A stretch of 64,000 nucleotides of DNA from Myrica gale (taxonomy: Eukaryota > Streptophyta > Magnoliopsida > Fagales > Myricaceae): contig OZ005605.1 in the NCBI GenBank assembly GCA_963930655.1, forward strand, positions 4,533,501 through 4,597,500, in the 5' to 3' direction. Below, in pieces: positions 46,258-60,289 of this stretch. Numbering within the stretch: the stretch's first letter is position 1; each line of letters starts with the position of its first letter. The translations under genes were made by a program, and so were the position numbers. The notes beneath the pieces were generated by a model. That model worked only from the letters and a program-made list of their open reading frames with translations. It did not search any database and was not told where the DNA came from.

Positions 46258-49027
46258 TCCTCTTCGCGTCACACTTCTCTTCTTTAACCCTCGGAACTTA
46301 AGAAATATTTTGACATTTGAATCTAGCAAATATAACAAAAAAAACCTTAAACAAATGAAAACTCCACGAACTAATCACCTGAAATTAAAGGCTTACACAC
46401 CAAAACTGTTAGAACAAGAGACTGCTTCCCAACAAAATTTGTAACTTCGTTTTGAACAGTCATCCTGTACTAATATTACCTGCTCTGCACCAAAGCCTGC
46501 AATACTTAGCTCCAGTATTTCTAGTGTTTCCAAAATAGTGACAATTGCATTTTCATTGTCACCTGGTTGAAGAAAAATCAGAGATTCCCCATATCTGATA
46601 TTATTTCTGTCTCAAATCAGAGATTCCCTCGTCATGAATACGGAAGTTCTGTCTCAAATGGAAAATATCTGATATTATTTCTTTCCTTCCTCTTTTATCA
46701 TGTTCACTGCCTTTTGATTCTAATAAAAACTTATTGTAGAATAAAATTAGTATATCCTGGAATCTAAAATCAATTCCCCTTGCAATTGCTTGTATTGTAT
46801 CACCATAAAAATCAAAACCTTCTTCTACATTTTTGCAGATATATTTGAATAATTGCACATACAGAATATGAATCAACAGTTGATTACTTTTTTTTCAGCT
46901 GTTTCAACTATTTTGTGTGGCAATGGCTATTTTGTTTCGGTTGATTTGGAGAAAGAGATTGACTGAGCTGGATAAATGACACTAAGAGAAGTGCGAAGAG
47001 GAGGGGTTTACGTAAATTGTTTTTTGAAATTTAAGTAATTTTTGCTTATGAAAAAATTTCAACTTTATAAGAATTTTTTATCAAAAAATTATACATTAAA
47101 ATCTCAAAATTTTCATAAAATTTCAATACATTTTCACATCAACTTAATAATTTTTCAAAAAAAAAGTTCTATCAAATCTTATCTCTCCTTGCTTTTTAAT
47201 AAGCTCCATTATTTTTTTTTATTAAAAAATTTCATCAAAATGTGTCTCTCTGTATTTTTTAACCAAATTATAAAAAAATGATTTTAATTTATTCAAAATA
47301 AAAAAAAAATAGTGAAATCACATTTAAATTAGAAAATTGTTTTGATTTTTTTTTAAAAAAAGACCGGACATTGCCAAATGCTTATTTTCGGCTTGATTTC
47401 TATAGATTATTTCAATGTACTAACTAAATTCTAGGATGACCTTAAATTCTAAGTATTGGAGTATATTTCAATTTTCATGATCTTTTTACTAATTACACCA
47501 AAGCAAGAATTTGAAATTCTATCCAAACAAAGATTTATCATGTCTACCCCTTTACCAATTTTTTTTAAAATTACAAAATTTTGGAAACTCTATCAAAACA
47601 CTTTACACTCTTAGAATATATTAGTCTTGACACTTTGTACTATAAACTATTATTTTTGTCACATCATACTTATAAAGTCCTGAAGAATCTTTCTTGTTAT
47701 GAGTGACCATTTAGTTAATTCAATTGCCCATATTAACAAAATAAATCTAAAGTTGCTAACAAGAATACATTACCACTAATCGTAAACAGTCACGTGTTCC
47801 AAGTCACCACATGTCTCCAAGTCACTCAACTGTCAAGTTAGACGGGTTAATATTAATTTACAATCCACATTACATTATCTACGCCATTAGGATCTAAAAC
47901 GCCAACTCAACGCCATGATAGACTAATCGTTTGTACTGACAATGCATCCTCAAGTGAATTAGAGTTGTGTTGCTGCTTAGGATTGGTGGTGGTATGTTCC
48001 CATTGGCTACGAGGAATTTATCCCGGGTAGGGACTACTGAATTGACAAAATGGTCCTTCCAAGACACAAAGGATTTTTCAGGGACTACTATTAGACGAAA
48101 TAAACCCTAGAGACTAATTTGAGATTCAACCATACTCTAAGAAGTAGTGGGCTAATTAAGTTTTTTTTTAGCTTAATATACTTTTCACCTATATACTATT
48201 TTTGTTAAAAACTTAATTATAATATTCGCACTTTGCACCATGTACTACCAATTTTAAAATATTTCACTCTTAAAATATCAATTACTTTCACATTGCACCC
48301 TAGATATATGATTTTTGTTAAATTAACCCAATAATTGGATAAAAGAAGAACAGTTGTATCTGCTTTCTTAGACTAAAACTACTATTTTTTAAAATTGCTT
48401 GATTTTTTCCCCTTTTCTAGCTTCTTTTTATAGACTGCTAGTTTAGTTTCATGACTTTCCATATATCTAATGTATAATAAGACAATAATCAATAGGTCGA
48501 TGATAAAATATTTGATAATTTATAGTACAAAGTGTAAATAACCTTAATCCTTTTAAAAAAAAAAAAAAAAAAACCTATTAACGTATTCTTTGTTCAGATA
48601 TACATAAGTGTTTAAAGCAACGATTTCTTCTCTAAAGTATTACATATGTTTTGACTATTAGACAACTGTTGTAGACTGAATTGTTGCGTGCTTATTTTTA
48701 ATGTTGTGGTATAAAGCAAATGTAGCTTATTAGAAATTTTTTAGATCAGTCCAAGGGATAAAGTTCGTAACAAAACTGATGCCAAAAGGAAATATCAGGA
48801 CAAGTCTAACTGTCCAAGGAGGGCAGCAATAGGAGAATTATAACTTTTCATTGAATAAATAAGTCCAAAAATACAACATGACATTTGGAGGCTTCAATTA
48901 AGATGGAAGCCGGAAACAATGGATTGGAATTTGCATGCAAAACAAACATGTTTCCTCTGTTTGAGGGTTATCTTCATATTTATATACAAGAATGCTAATG
49001 TAATGAACGACATGGAACATTAACAAG
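46258..49027. other. Spacer, AT-rich, with a weak minus-strand coding-like piece
   Basis: The minus-strand stretch at about 46876-46470 gives an open frame (ICKNVEEGFDFYGDTIQAIA, then LETLEILELSIAGFGAEQ, followed by GTAATA as a possible donor). I do not recognise a family. 47015-47215 is the third copy of the AT-rich repeat noted at 40390. 48180-48560 is an old dispersed repeat. There is an A19 run near 48556. The RING gene 3' UTR probably lies just left of 49028. Confidence 0.35.
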
Positions 49028-52000
49028 TTATTTGTCCATCATATTATCAGCCAGAGCAGAAGTTTTGCAGACAGGACATACGTTCTTCATAGACAACCAT
49101 TTCCTGATGCAGCAAACATGGTAGTCATGGCCGCAAGCTTTCAGAGTCCCCACACCATCCCTATCTTGGTACTCTTCCTATCAATTGCAAACAAGTTCAT
49201 AACAGGTAGTTAAGGATTCAGTTAGTTTGTAATTGGGGAATATTTAAATCATAAACTTTGCAGAGTGACGGGATTGAAGGGAAGGGGCCGAGTAAGTCCA
49301 AAAAAGTAATCAGGAACACTTGACTCGAATGAAGTGTCTTGAAAAATGACTTGGAACAACTAAATTAGGGGTTTATGTTTGGCATCGATTGTTCTAATCA
49401 CTTCAGTCCCAAGTTGCGGAGCATTTGGAACCTCCCACACCGCACTAGAAACCCTACAAGATGTTTTCCTATTTCAAGTAAATGGGAAAAAAAGAATCTC
49501 ACCAGGCAGATCACACAAGTTCCTTCATCTTGTGTTAGATCCGATGAACAATAAATTGTTTCTGTCAAACATTTTGGTATCAGAGTTTCAGATAGACCTG
49601 TGCTAACGCTCCCAATCCTTTCACCGAGTGCAAGAAGTTCCTGTGTGCAGCAAAATTTCAGAAAATTTCAAGACCAAAAATTCACCGGAAGAAAGAAGTA
49701 GATGAAAGAGGAACTATAGTAATAACCTCATAGCTCATGTTGTCTATGTCTAGCCTCATTTCTCTATGCTGATCAAACATATTCCTGGACCCATTATATA
49801 GGGCCGAGCGATCCACAATCATAAAACCCTGCAATGTGATAAATTAATTACACCATTTTGCAACTAATGACATATCAAAATGAAAGACAACTCCAACAAG
49901 GCCTACAATACTAATAGGAGAGATCAGTGTCGTTTCAACAAAAGGCTGTTTCAGCTTTAGTAACCCATTTTCTGTGCAATGAATCTGACAGCTTATTTCC
50001 AATGACATCAATTTATAGTGTTCCTCAAATATTTGTAAAGGAGCTGTACCCCTCTCCCAACTATGGTGCCGTATCAGATAAAAGAAATACCTCAGATGAA
50101 AATCGATCATGGAGACCTGCATCACCAGGCAGTGACCGATATCTTTCAGAAGATATCCTCGATCTTCCGTGCCTATCACCATTACGCCACCCTATGGTGG
50201 ACAATGGCCTTGGATGTCTAGAGGAGTAACTTTCAGCCACCAAATGCAGCCCTTCATCTGAAGGTTCCGCGTGGCCCAAGTGTAAATTGCTGGAAGAAGC
50301 CCTGAAAGTCGAGGTAGACCTTTGAGTAAAGCTACTACGAACACCCCTCATGGATTGAGATGAGTTGGCATGAAAATTTGGAGCAACTGGATTTCTGCTT
50401 GTAACGAAGTCATGATGATATCCCACAATCTCTGCAGAAGGGTTACTAGCACTGCTTGCTACAAGGAACTGATTTGTCTCATGATTGAAGCAACTTGTAT
50501 CTGTGATTTACAACAAGGAATCTCTTAGAAACTGTAGCAAATGGGATAACACACCCCTCACCCTATTTGGCCCCACCGAGGGAGGAAGGGGGGGGGGAGA
50601 GGGGAGACAAGAGCCCTCTCTCACCTACATACACACATACAACAGATACAAAAACATAAAAATTATCCACCTCTCTCACCTACATACACATATACAACAG
50701 ATACAAAAACATAAGTTGGAGACAAGAGCACTCTCTCACCTACATACACATATACAACAGATACAAAAACATAAAACTTATCCCCCCCTCCCTCCCTCCC
50801 TCCCTCGGTGTGGCCAAATGGGGCGAGGGGAGACAAGAGCCCTCTCTCACCTACACACACATATACAACAGATACAAAAACATAAAACTTACCCGAAACC
50901 ATCGCCCTTCCAGGAGCAGGAGACATGCTAAGATGACCCCAATCCTGTGTCAAAGAACCAGAACCCTGGATCGAAAGATCCACAGGGCTAGAATGGTCAA
51001 TGGGGTGGCTCGCCGAATAGGAAGGGTGTGAAGGAGTGCCTGAGACATGGGTCCTGGCGAGGTTTGATTCCAAATCAAGAGCAGGCCGGCTTCTCACATT
51101 CCTCAAAGACCCCTCACCCCTAATTGAAAGGCCACTGCCTCTATGAATGGGAGTCATGTTAATGCGTTCCCAAGGCATGAGTTGAGAATCTATACTTGGT
51201 TTCTCCAGCCGTAGTTCTGAAGCCATTGGAAGGTCAGAGGAACTTCCAGCATTGTAGTGCCTGCTTGAACTGCCTCTCTCACATGCCGAAGGGATTCCAG
51301 GACTTTTTCGCTTGTGAGGCCCCCTTCCACTTGCCACTGGAAGATCAACAAAACTGCCCTCAACACCATGGAAAGTCTGTCTGTCATAATTAGGAGATGC
51401 ATGTTGTGCATAAGAGTCTGGCACAGAGAATGTTCCAGCTGTTGACAGATGCATAAAAGGATCATGAGATGGGCCAGCGGCATCAGGCTGATAAGGTGCT
51501 ACTTCCACATTGTGACTCGAGGAAGAATACACAGTTGACCTTGGTGCAGGGCCCCAGTGAGAAGTCAAATGCATGCCATCTACAGACAAATTTTCCGGTG
51601 GATAAAAGAAAGAGCTGTTATCTGAATCGCCAGCCCTGGCTGCAATAGAAGTACAAAATTAGTTGGGCACGAGGAAAGGTTACTCCAAAGACCAGTTGAT
51701 CTACACTATACACAGGCATAGACTAAAATCTGGCTGCACTCTTCCTTGGGTCATTTAATTGTCTTTCAAAGTGGTCAGTCAGCACAATATGAAAGAATAA
51801 GGATGGATTCGTTTTCGGTAGCCTTTTTTTTATCAATGGCATTGTTTCAGAAAAACTTTTTATGTGTTTCAACTGCAGTGATGACACGACCATATTATAG
51901 CCAAACCAACTGAAAGGGCTCATTCTTGGTAATCCGTAAAGTATGCATTGCAATACATAAGTAAAGGCCAGCCATATGCAGTGCCCAAGCAATCAAGGAA

Positions 52001-52505
52001 CCTGTCTTCACCAGTCTTATGAAAAAAAAATACTGTTGCACCCTCAAACTACCATCCCTTTTGCAATATGCACCCCAAACTATCAACTTCTTTGCTTTTA
52101 TCATCAAACCACAAAAAAGTTGAAAGAAGCACTGTTTCGAACCTAAACTGTCCAAACTGCCAACACCAAAAATAAAAAGGTACAAAGTACCTTTACTTCC
52201 GTACTGTATTTTCTTTTTAGGCAGGAACAATTTTGGATATTTTAGAGGGAGGTGTAAAGGGAGGATGCAATAGAAAAAACAGTTTGGGGTGCAAATTGCA
52301 AAATAGATTGTATTTCGAGGGTGAAAGATGAAATTCTCTTTTATTATTAACAGTAGTATATTAGACCCCAAAGATAATTATGCAAGGCATTTAAAGTTAC
52401 AATACCGAGATGCACAAAATGTTGCTCCATATGCATATGATTCCAATTCTGATCATCCTCATTCTCAAAAGACTGGGATGTGTTGAATTGATGTCTATGC
52501 CCCAT
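49028..52505 (-). CDS. RING-H2 E3 ubiquitin ligase, HIP1/RHG1A-like, 6 coding exons, 548 aa
   Basis: Exons: 52505-52406, 51639-50893, 50500-50091, 49828-49727, 49640-49503, 49177-49028; all phases close. The start MGHRHQFNTSQSFE is a good plant-family N-terminus. Residues 35-415 are Ser/Pro-rich and presumably disordered. Then comes YEELLALGERIGSVSTGLSE, followed by the RING-H2: CVICLEEY in exon 5/6, and C-GHDYHVCCIRKWLSMKNVCPVC, giving the C-C-C-H-H-C-C-C zinc ligands. The protein would recruit an E2 and ubiquitinate targets; HIP1/MBR-type ligases act in plant development (family knowledge), targets unknown here. Intron 2 begins inside a minisatellite. The 5' UTR seems to be spliced across more than 6 kb. 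Confidence 0.93.
50558..50893. repeat. Minisatellite within RING-gene intron 2, including its 5' splice region
   Basis: Four copies of a 44-bp unit (CTCTCTCACCTACATACAC, then AACAGATACAAAAACATAA) lie at about 50622, 50671, 50731 and 50841. Three are grouped and one touches the exon. On the coding strand the unit ends right after GTAAGTTTTATG, the donor of intron 2. Two 22-bp inverted arms (50562-50583, 50801-50822; TTTGGCC and CACCGAGGG shared) flank the first three units, next to G- and CCCT-rich runs. Confidence 0.8.
52035..52327. repeat. Foldback MITE in RING-gene intron 1
   Basis: The arms are imperfect inverted repeats about 48 bp long (TTGCACCCTC, then TTTTGCAAT, then TGCACCCCAAACT on the left; complement on the right). 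There is no coding content. Related phrases at 48230-48300 and 33650-33960 suggest a dispersed family. Confidence 0.6.
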
Positions 52506-55500
52506 TAATTGTCACCTAAAAGCTATGAATAAATTAATTCTTGAAGCCTGAAAGTGCCAACAAACCACAACCTGTGCACAAAGAAAAAGTATCACAAACA
52601 TTAGCAGCAAAGTCCAAAATTAGTGAAGGAATGAAATGAAAGGGAAGAACACATGCATTGACAACAAAATGAGTGAAATTCCTTTTAATTCTGCTTCAAT
52701 TGCTGAGAACATCCTTTTATGTAAGGCTGCACTGTTGTCTCACTGCTTTGTTATTAAATTTTGGCCTCCATCCTCCACAGTAACAGATATCATAAGTTCC
52801 CTAAACAAGAGAATAGTTACTCAGCAAGCAACCCGAGCTTATTTTATGGCTTCACATAAAAAGCCCAGTTCTTTTGCCTGAATAACATGTATGCAACTAA
52901 TAGAGGCGATATTTGAAATAATTGTTTTTTGTAACTTATTCCTGAACATTCTAGAACTGATGATTTTTCCTGTCTCAACTTCTTGTTTGGGTTGGTATAA
53001 TTTATTCAGTTTAATTCTGAGAACCTGGACCGACCAGGAGATCCATTAGTTCAACCATTAGTCTCCCTTATTTGTTTTCTTCATTGGATAAGGGTCAAAA
53101 TAGCCACTAGATCATTGCATATTTGGCCAAAGTCAATTATTCAAGTCCTACACTTGTAATTTATTAATTAACATGTACAACTACTTAAGCTTAACAGATT
53201 TGTTAGTCCCATGCCATGCCCTTAAGCCTCCAGAAACACGTAAATAATCACAGGATTACTCATAGGCGAGTAAAACTGAAAACATGAATACCAACTATGG
53301 TTAAGATATGCACAGAATCCAGATAAAAAATGTGGTTAGTTAGATAAGCCCTGCCTGTGTCTGCATATTGAGGAATGGCGCCTATTCAACAAGGACCTTA
53401 TAATTTTCAAAAAGGTCCATAATTTATGATTACATTATTCAGAGAACTTCGGAATATATCAATTTGGCTCAACATGTTTTACCTGTAACGTATTTTCTAA
53501 AATAAGTAATATGTAGCCCAAAAGGTGTCCTTTTCAACACATGCAACCCACCCTAGCCAGAGGCACTGTCAACTAGGGTTGGTTCCAAAGTTTTCTCATG
53601 CATTCATTTGTTAGCTTTCACCCTTCCCACCTACTCCTGTAAATCTTAGACACTTGGGAGGTTAGCTCCCAAACAACAATTAAATATCCAGGCCACAAGA
53701 AATTAGTGAATTTGTTACCAGTAAGGACTAAAGTCTTAAAAAGATAAAAATGTTTCAATTCAAGTATAGTAACTAAGAATATGAAGAGAAAGCAAGAGAA
53801 GAGGGCATCGATCAAGCAAAAAGCCAACAGTTCGGTTTCATCAGTCCTCAACAGTAAAGTTTCATCAGATGCAAGCATGCAACTAAAGTAAAATGCTAGC
53901 TAGAAAAACAACAAAACTGTGAAGCAGTGTTGATGGAAACAGAGTTTTCCATCCAGATTCTCCTATATCCTCCATATAGCAATTGAACAACCCGAGATGA
54001 AGTATATCAGGGACTTGATACATAATACAGCAATTAGTGATTATAGCTTGACCCAGTGAGAAAAAGTTAGCAACCCAGGCTAATAAGTTTTACTCGGTGA
54101 CTCACCAGATCTCCACTGTAATTCAGGAAAAAAGCTTATGCTGCAGGCAATGCATCAAAAACTAGGGTGCTTCAGACATTTAACCTTCTCTTTAAACTAA
54201 CATAGAGAACACAGAACATATACTTGCACCCCGAGTCTCATTCACCTTGGTAAGTCAACCAACATCCAAATGTTAATACACTCGCTTGCATTCATCTCAC
54301 TACATATTCAGACTCTCCCCTAAAATTGAGTGGCATGCTTCCCATTCTGAGGCAAAGAGAGAGGAGGAAATAAGAGTAAAGGCATGACAAGGATACATGA
54401 TTAATTAACTGAATATGGATATGACATAAAAATGCTGACTACTCACTCTACCTTCTCACAATTGTAGTAGGATATCAGAATAATTAAGGGTGGAAAGAGT
54501 GGAAGGATTAGGAGCAGAACCACTCAAAGGAAGGACATTACCTGGGTTTGGATCAGAGTATTCACTCAGCAGGTGAAAGAGAGAGTACAGTCATCATGTA
54601 TGAACTTTCTTTACCCTAGGAATTATTGGCAGAACCTTTTCTTTTCCTGAACCCGAAAAGAATAATCATCCATGGCAGGGCATAGAAGTTGGTAAAGGTA
54701 CCTCTCTGGAAGAATAGGAGACTGTTCCTACCACCTTCGGAAGACTAGTCAAGGAACCAAAATTTAAAAATATCGATAATAATAATATAGAGGTAACTAA
54801 AATATAATCCCCAGATTCTGAGCTTCATTTCAATTTAAAAGGAACACAGCATATACCTTAACAGAGACAGTGAATGCCACTGTATTAGTAGCAACTGTAA
54901 ACACATGTTCAAGTTGACTGACTTCATAACTAAGAGAGAAGAATCTCATCAACTGCTCAAAAGCTCAATGACAGGTGCTACAAAGACTGAGAAGCTTCCC
55001 CTGAAACCCATAATTAGTTGTAAATCTAGACAGTAAACGCTATCCACCATCCACCTAACTAACAAATTCAAAAGACAAAGTCTTCATAATTGTAATCTTT
55101 GCAGTGACAAAATCTTTCAATGCAAATATAACATAGTACTAATATTAAACAATGGAACAAGTGGCGAGGATGCGGTAGAAAGATGGTATTCTTCCACACA
55201 TGGTACATAAATCCCCAATAAACTTGAAATTTATATTTTTGCACGAAAATAAGAAAATCCTAAATGAGGGGAGACATGCCAGTCATAAAAAGTAAGAAGA
55301 TCAACTCCAGTACAGACCAAAAAAGCATTAAATGTAGTACTTACTACAATTGACTGGTGAAGTTGCCCTTGAGGCATACCAATAATGCAAAGAGATTATC
55401 ACTATTTCATTAACTAGGCCAAATAAGGAAGATGAGGTATTATCTGTGACAGTGAAATTACTACCGTTGAACAGTGAAAATGTCTCGGTGCTCAGCCTCT

Positions 55501-58500
55501 TATACTAAAAAAATAAACTGATACAGTAGAATAGAAACAAAGGTGCAGTGACACCCTAAAGGAAAGCACAAATATGATCACATTTATATGGTGTAAGAAC
55601 AGCCCTCAAGAGAAGGACATTGTTGCAAGAGAAACTGAAAAAGCATTGAGCAGACTCAGTGAGGACAGATACAAGAGACATATATCAAAACTAGAACGTA
55701 ACCAAAACATCAAACAAGTCCAGGATACCACGGGTACTATAAATGTTGTAGAGAACAAGGCCAGAGGTGGTACTCAAACCAATCAGCCCTTCACATATTT
55801 ATTACAGAACACAGAGAACAAACAAAATGAAGAGCAGGAAAGAGAGAAGAAACAGGAACGGAGGAAGAGAAACCCATTTTCAAGACAAGAATCTCCGCAG
55901 GAGGAATTGATGCGAACTTCACACCAATGTCAAAAAATTCAACGTGAAAATGATATAGTCTTCATAGTTCATACCCCCTTCTTCCAATCCACCTCCCCCA
56001 GCAAAAAATCCAAGTTACTTCTTTCTTTCTTTTTTTCTTTTCAGCGGGAGGGAGGGAGGGGGGAAGAGAGAGAGAGTAATGATGGGGATGGAGCTATTCA
56101 AGAGAAAAGGCCTCGTTTTCCAGATATGCCACTCTTAGAGAAAAAATTGTTTTCACTCGCATTTCATTTGGAGTAGGAGCCTGATGGATAAAACTTTTTT
56201 CTTCAACACTCAGCATGGTAAGTCATATTTTAGCATGAGGGATACAATTCCCCACTGAGGATGAGGATGCGGCTGGCATGGAACCAACCACAGTTCAACA
56301 ACTCTTTCTTCAAACCAGTTGCACTCAAAAGAGAAACTGGCACCGTACTTGCCATATACTGGATTTTCATAAGGTTTTGCTTTTTCACTTTTTAATTGGG
56401 AGGATAGGAAATTTAAAGAACGAGTTTGAAATGTAGAAATCTTCCAATCTTTTGATGAATAAGAGTTCGAAATTTTTAGTACTTCGCATTTTTGTAAGTT
56501 TGTCATTTCAATGAATAGCATCAACAAAAATTAGTTGCATAAAGTTTGACATGCTAGGGTTAAATATTACATTATTTTTTGAACAAAATTAATAATTCTA
56601 TACACATCAGGAATTACTGTTAGTCACAACTGTAGCCTCACAACTTAGCAACAATGTCACAACAAAACACAACTCTACTGTAACTTCCAATCCATCCACG
56701 ACACGTTAGACAGGCTAAACAAAAGTTATATACGTCACTTCCAGGTGCAATCCCTTTTAGACTATATCATCGCCAAAATATTATGATTCTTGTCAATACT
56801 CATTCTGCAACTGGCCACCCTTAAAATTGTAATAATACCATCAAGCAGCATACAAGACCCTAAAGAGACCTCCAAATAAGACAGGGCTTTATAAACAATA
56901 TTCATAAAACTCTCCATCAGAGAGGCTGGTCATGTTCATGAAATAAAAATCCCAGACAGGAGAATGGGATAGTCTCTCTAGACCCAAATATGCCATTTGT
57001 AATCAGGCTGCAGAGAACTCTTGTCAGCAACAGAGTAACTTTTTTCTCAAATTGAGCAATCAGGCTTCTTCTGGGTTACAAGTCAATAGTGAAGTACTAG
57101 GCCTTACCATTGTACTTTTCCTGCCTCCAACCTTACAAACTATATCAATCTGAAGGCAAGAAGCCTTGTATTTCCACAATATAGTATCAGCACCCAGATG
57201 CTGTGAACAACAAATGTACTTCACTCATAGGTATTCAGTACAATTAGTAAGATATACCACCTAATACTTTGCAAAATTTTCAAGCGTCACTAAACCATTG
57301 ACCTGCATCATCCAGCTGATGCATAAAAATCCCAATACAGGAGAACCGTCAGGATCAAAGAATCTAAGTTTGATCAACAAAAGAGGCCATATATTATCCC
57401 CTCAGAACCACCAGATACGAGTGACAAGCACTTGCATGTGGTAATCGTCCAAATTCCAGTCAGTATACTCCCATGCAGTGAAATCGCCTAGGTCATTTAT
57501 TTCAAGACAGCCTCAATCCAGGAGTGTTCTAAACATGAATTCCAAGTGAACCAGTTCTAAACAGTTCTGCAAGCTAAAGGTAGAAGATTCTTTAGTACCA
57601 TATACTTGCTCTCCCTATTTGAATGCTGGCTTATAACACTCCAATAAAGAAGCATATCCTGCTAATAAATCATTAGGATAAAACCAGATCTCAGTTCAAA
57701 CCCATTCTTCAGTTGCCCACTTGACCACCATGCCTGCAAACCAATGGCAAGAATGAAAACTGAAACCACAAAATCGAAGCCACTCAGCAATTTCTTAAAC
57801 CTATGTATTAGTCTTAGGTTTAACTAACTCAAAATCTCTGTGGCTCTCAGGGAGAAAAATTTTTATCAAGTCCAAGAAATAAACAATTGAAGTATTGGCT
57901 CGGAAATTGAAGTCAAGGATGTTTGAAGAGAAGATGACCCAGTCAACCTAATAACCTGAGAGCATATAGATTCCAATTTGTCTTAGTATGTTTAGAAGAA
58001 GGAAACAGCTGACATAGACAGAGATTCGTAATAACAAAACTTCTCACCTGCAAATGCCAACACGCCATCATTCCAAAATTTCCATTCTAACTAAAACCCT
58101 TTCTCGAGTTCATACTCAACTCGTGTGAGCAAGAATGATAGATCACGCCCCAAACCTGCATGAAAAAAACCAACTAAACCTAGTTGATGCTTGGGTTATC
58201 CATGGAAAAAGTAGCACTAGGGCTATATACCAAGTCTCCTCATCCAACAAAGCTCTGAGACATCAGAGGAACTACACGTTATTGAGCTTCAGATCAAAAT
58301 AAACAATCATCTTATTAAGGCTCCACGGAATTTACGGAAATTATCTAGATTACGCCTTTTCAACTATTACATTATCTATGTCAATACCAGCGAGTTTACT
58401 GCATCAAGACATCATAAACAATGACCCAGTCCGGAAAAGAAGACAAGAGCACAAGGCATTGCTAGTTTAGCGTAAGAGATCCGTACACAAATTTGATAAC

Positions 58501-59330
58501 TAACTTACTATGTGAGCAGGATGATATTAGTGAAAACACCAGTAACGGTGGGGGAGGTAATGCAAGCCCAAAAACCATAACCAAAAGAATCCATGTGCTG
58601 TCAATAGTTTCCTCACTCAAAAAATGTAGCGGATGAAGATCATCGGCATCCACATGACCAGGACCAAGCGTCCACGATCAATACAAGAGCAAAAAACAAA
58701 AAGTTACATTTTTAAAAGCAACAACGATCGAATTAAAATAAAGAAAGAAACAAGCAAAATCTCACTCTACTAAGCTCAGAAAACCTTTTCCAAAAAAGCA
58801 AGACCCACAATTCTTAGCACCCAACAAGCAACATTGCAAACAATAACATTTTTTTACGATCACTCTAAACTACACTAATAGCAACAAAATTGGCAATCAA
58901 AAGCTGGAAAGAGCGCATCGAAAACCATCAGCAGAAAGATCAGAAAGTAAATACATAAAACCGATCAAACTGAACAACAAAGGCAACATGAAGAACAGAG
59001 AAATAGGCACGCCTTTTGCACGATCGGGCACAAATAAGCATATATATAATATACACAGAGAAACGTATGTATTGAAAGAAAGCTATTAAATAATGAACAG
59101 ACCGGAAAAGTACATAAAATCAAAACAGGTAAAAGTTCCTCAGGAAAAAGCATACCTCGATCGATCTCCACAGAAGGTCGGCAAGAATAAATTAACTGTT
59201 GGAGACGGGTAAAAAAGAGAGAGGGTAAGAGATTGAAGCTTGGTCTGAGAAGGAGACTGAAATAAAGCGGTTGAGTGAGTTGTTTGCAGGAATAAGAGGA
59301 GAGAAATTGGCTTTGGACAGCCCGCCGTTA
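52506..59330 (-). other. 5' UTR and long 5'-UTR intron of the RING gene
   Basis: A likely first exon (about 59330-59157) is followed by GATCGAG/GTATGC, a good donor. A likely acceptor is TGTGCACAG near 52575, followed by a UTR exon that runs to near 52510. The 6.6 kb between has no convincing coding exon on either strand. A 200-codon plus-strand frame at 55574-56176 is low-complexity and antisense. Long 5'-UTR introns often enhance expression in plants, but that is not shown here. Confidence 0.5.
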
Positions 59331-60289
59331 CGGGTTACCGATACAGACAGTATTAGCCGCCATTATTATTAGTATTCTAATTAGGATAATATTCCTCTAT
59401 TATTCTAAGTTGGGATATTCTGAAAAATAAATAAATAAATAAATCACCCAGCGTTGTTGCTCCGAAACATAAGCTTATGGGTTGCCTTTTTACATTAAGG
59501 TTTGATTATTATTTTTTCCCTAACACGTAAATGCTTTGATTATTTAAAACAATTCTCCAGTCCTAACTCAGATTTCTCGGTAGAGAGAATATTGTGATCG
59601 GAAACTGGCAAAAAAAATGTGACCGATGCTCGCCACGTGTACTTACATGCCTTCACTCTGCCCTTTTTTCAGTCAACACGTAAATGCCATGTGAACCGAT
59701 TTGTGAATTTGCGGTGCAAACTTGACCTGTTAAATGGCGACACAGATACCGATGTAAAAAGGCCAAAGAAGTTCTGAATTTCTCATTAGTCCTGACTTTG
59801 TAAAATATTAATAAAGTCGGCGAAAAAGCTCATTTATTAGAAATAATTTGGGAATCTAATACTGAGATCTTTGCTAAGATTGATATGAATTCATTCCGTG
59901 CAGTGCCGTCGTTTTCTTACACGATATCTAGATAAGGTTCTGGCTTCAGTAGATCTCGCAAATTGGACAAAGATTTACCATATTTGAGTGGTATGGTAAA
60001 TTGCAATTTGCAGTCCCTTCCAAGACATACGCATACGTGGACAAATAATATACCAAACAGTGTGATCGTGTTTATCTGTGTATTATTCTTTAAACCAAAT
60101 CACATATTAGGTTATATGATCAACTTCCTAAATATCTGACGATCCCAAAATTTTAGTCTAATAAACTATTAAATCATATTTTTTCATTATAATAAATATA
60201 AAAAATGTTTTTTTATTAATTCTCATAAACTAAAATTTTGACATATCAAAAATTTTGGTAGGCAAATGTCACAAATTAGAATTTTTTTT
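59331..60289. other. Promoter-side spacer of the RING gene
   Basis: There is an (AAAT)n run at 59427-59443 and otherwise AT-rich sequence. 60130-60290 resembles the AT-rich repeat at 3690-3880. No gene is seen. Confidence 0.5.

Noticed and set aside
46470-46876. Minus-strand coding-like stretch ending before GTAATA
   Set aside because: The helical, leucine-rich text hinted at a resistance-gene piece, but there is no motif that fixes a family.
55574-56176. 200-codon plus-strand open frame
   Set aside because: It is rich in Glu/Lys/Arg/Gln with purine-run codons and lies antisense in the long 5'-UTR intron of the RING gene. It has no family motif or intron-exon signals, so it is probably chance.
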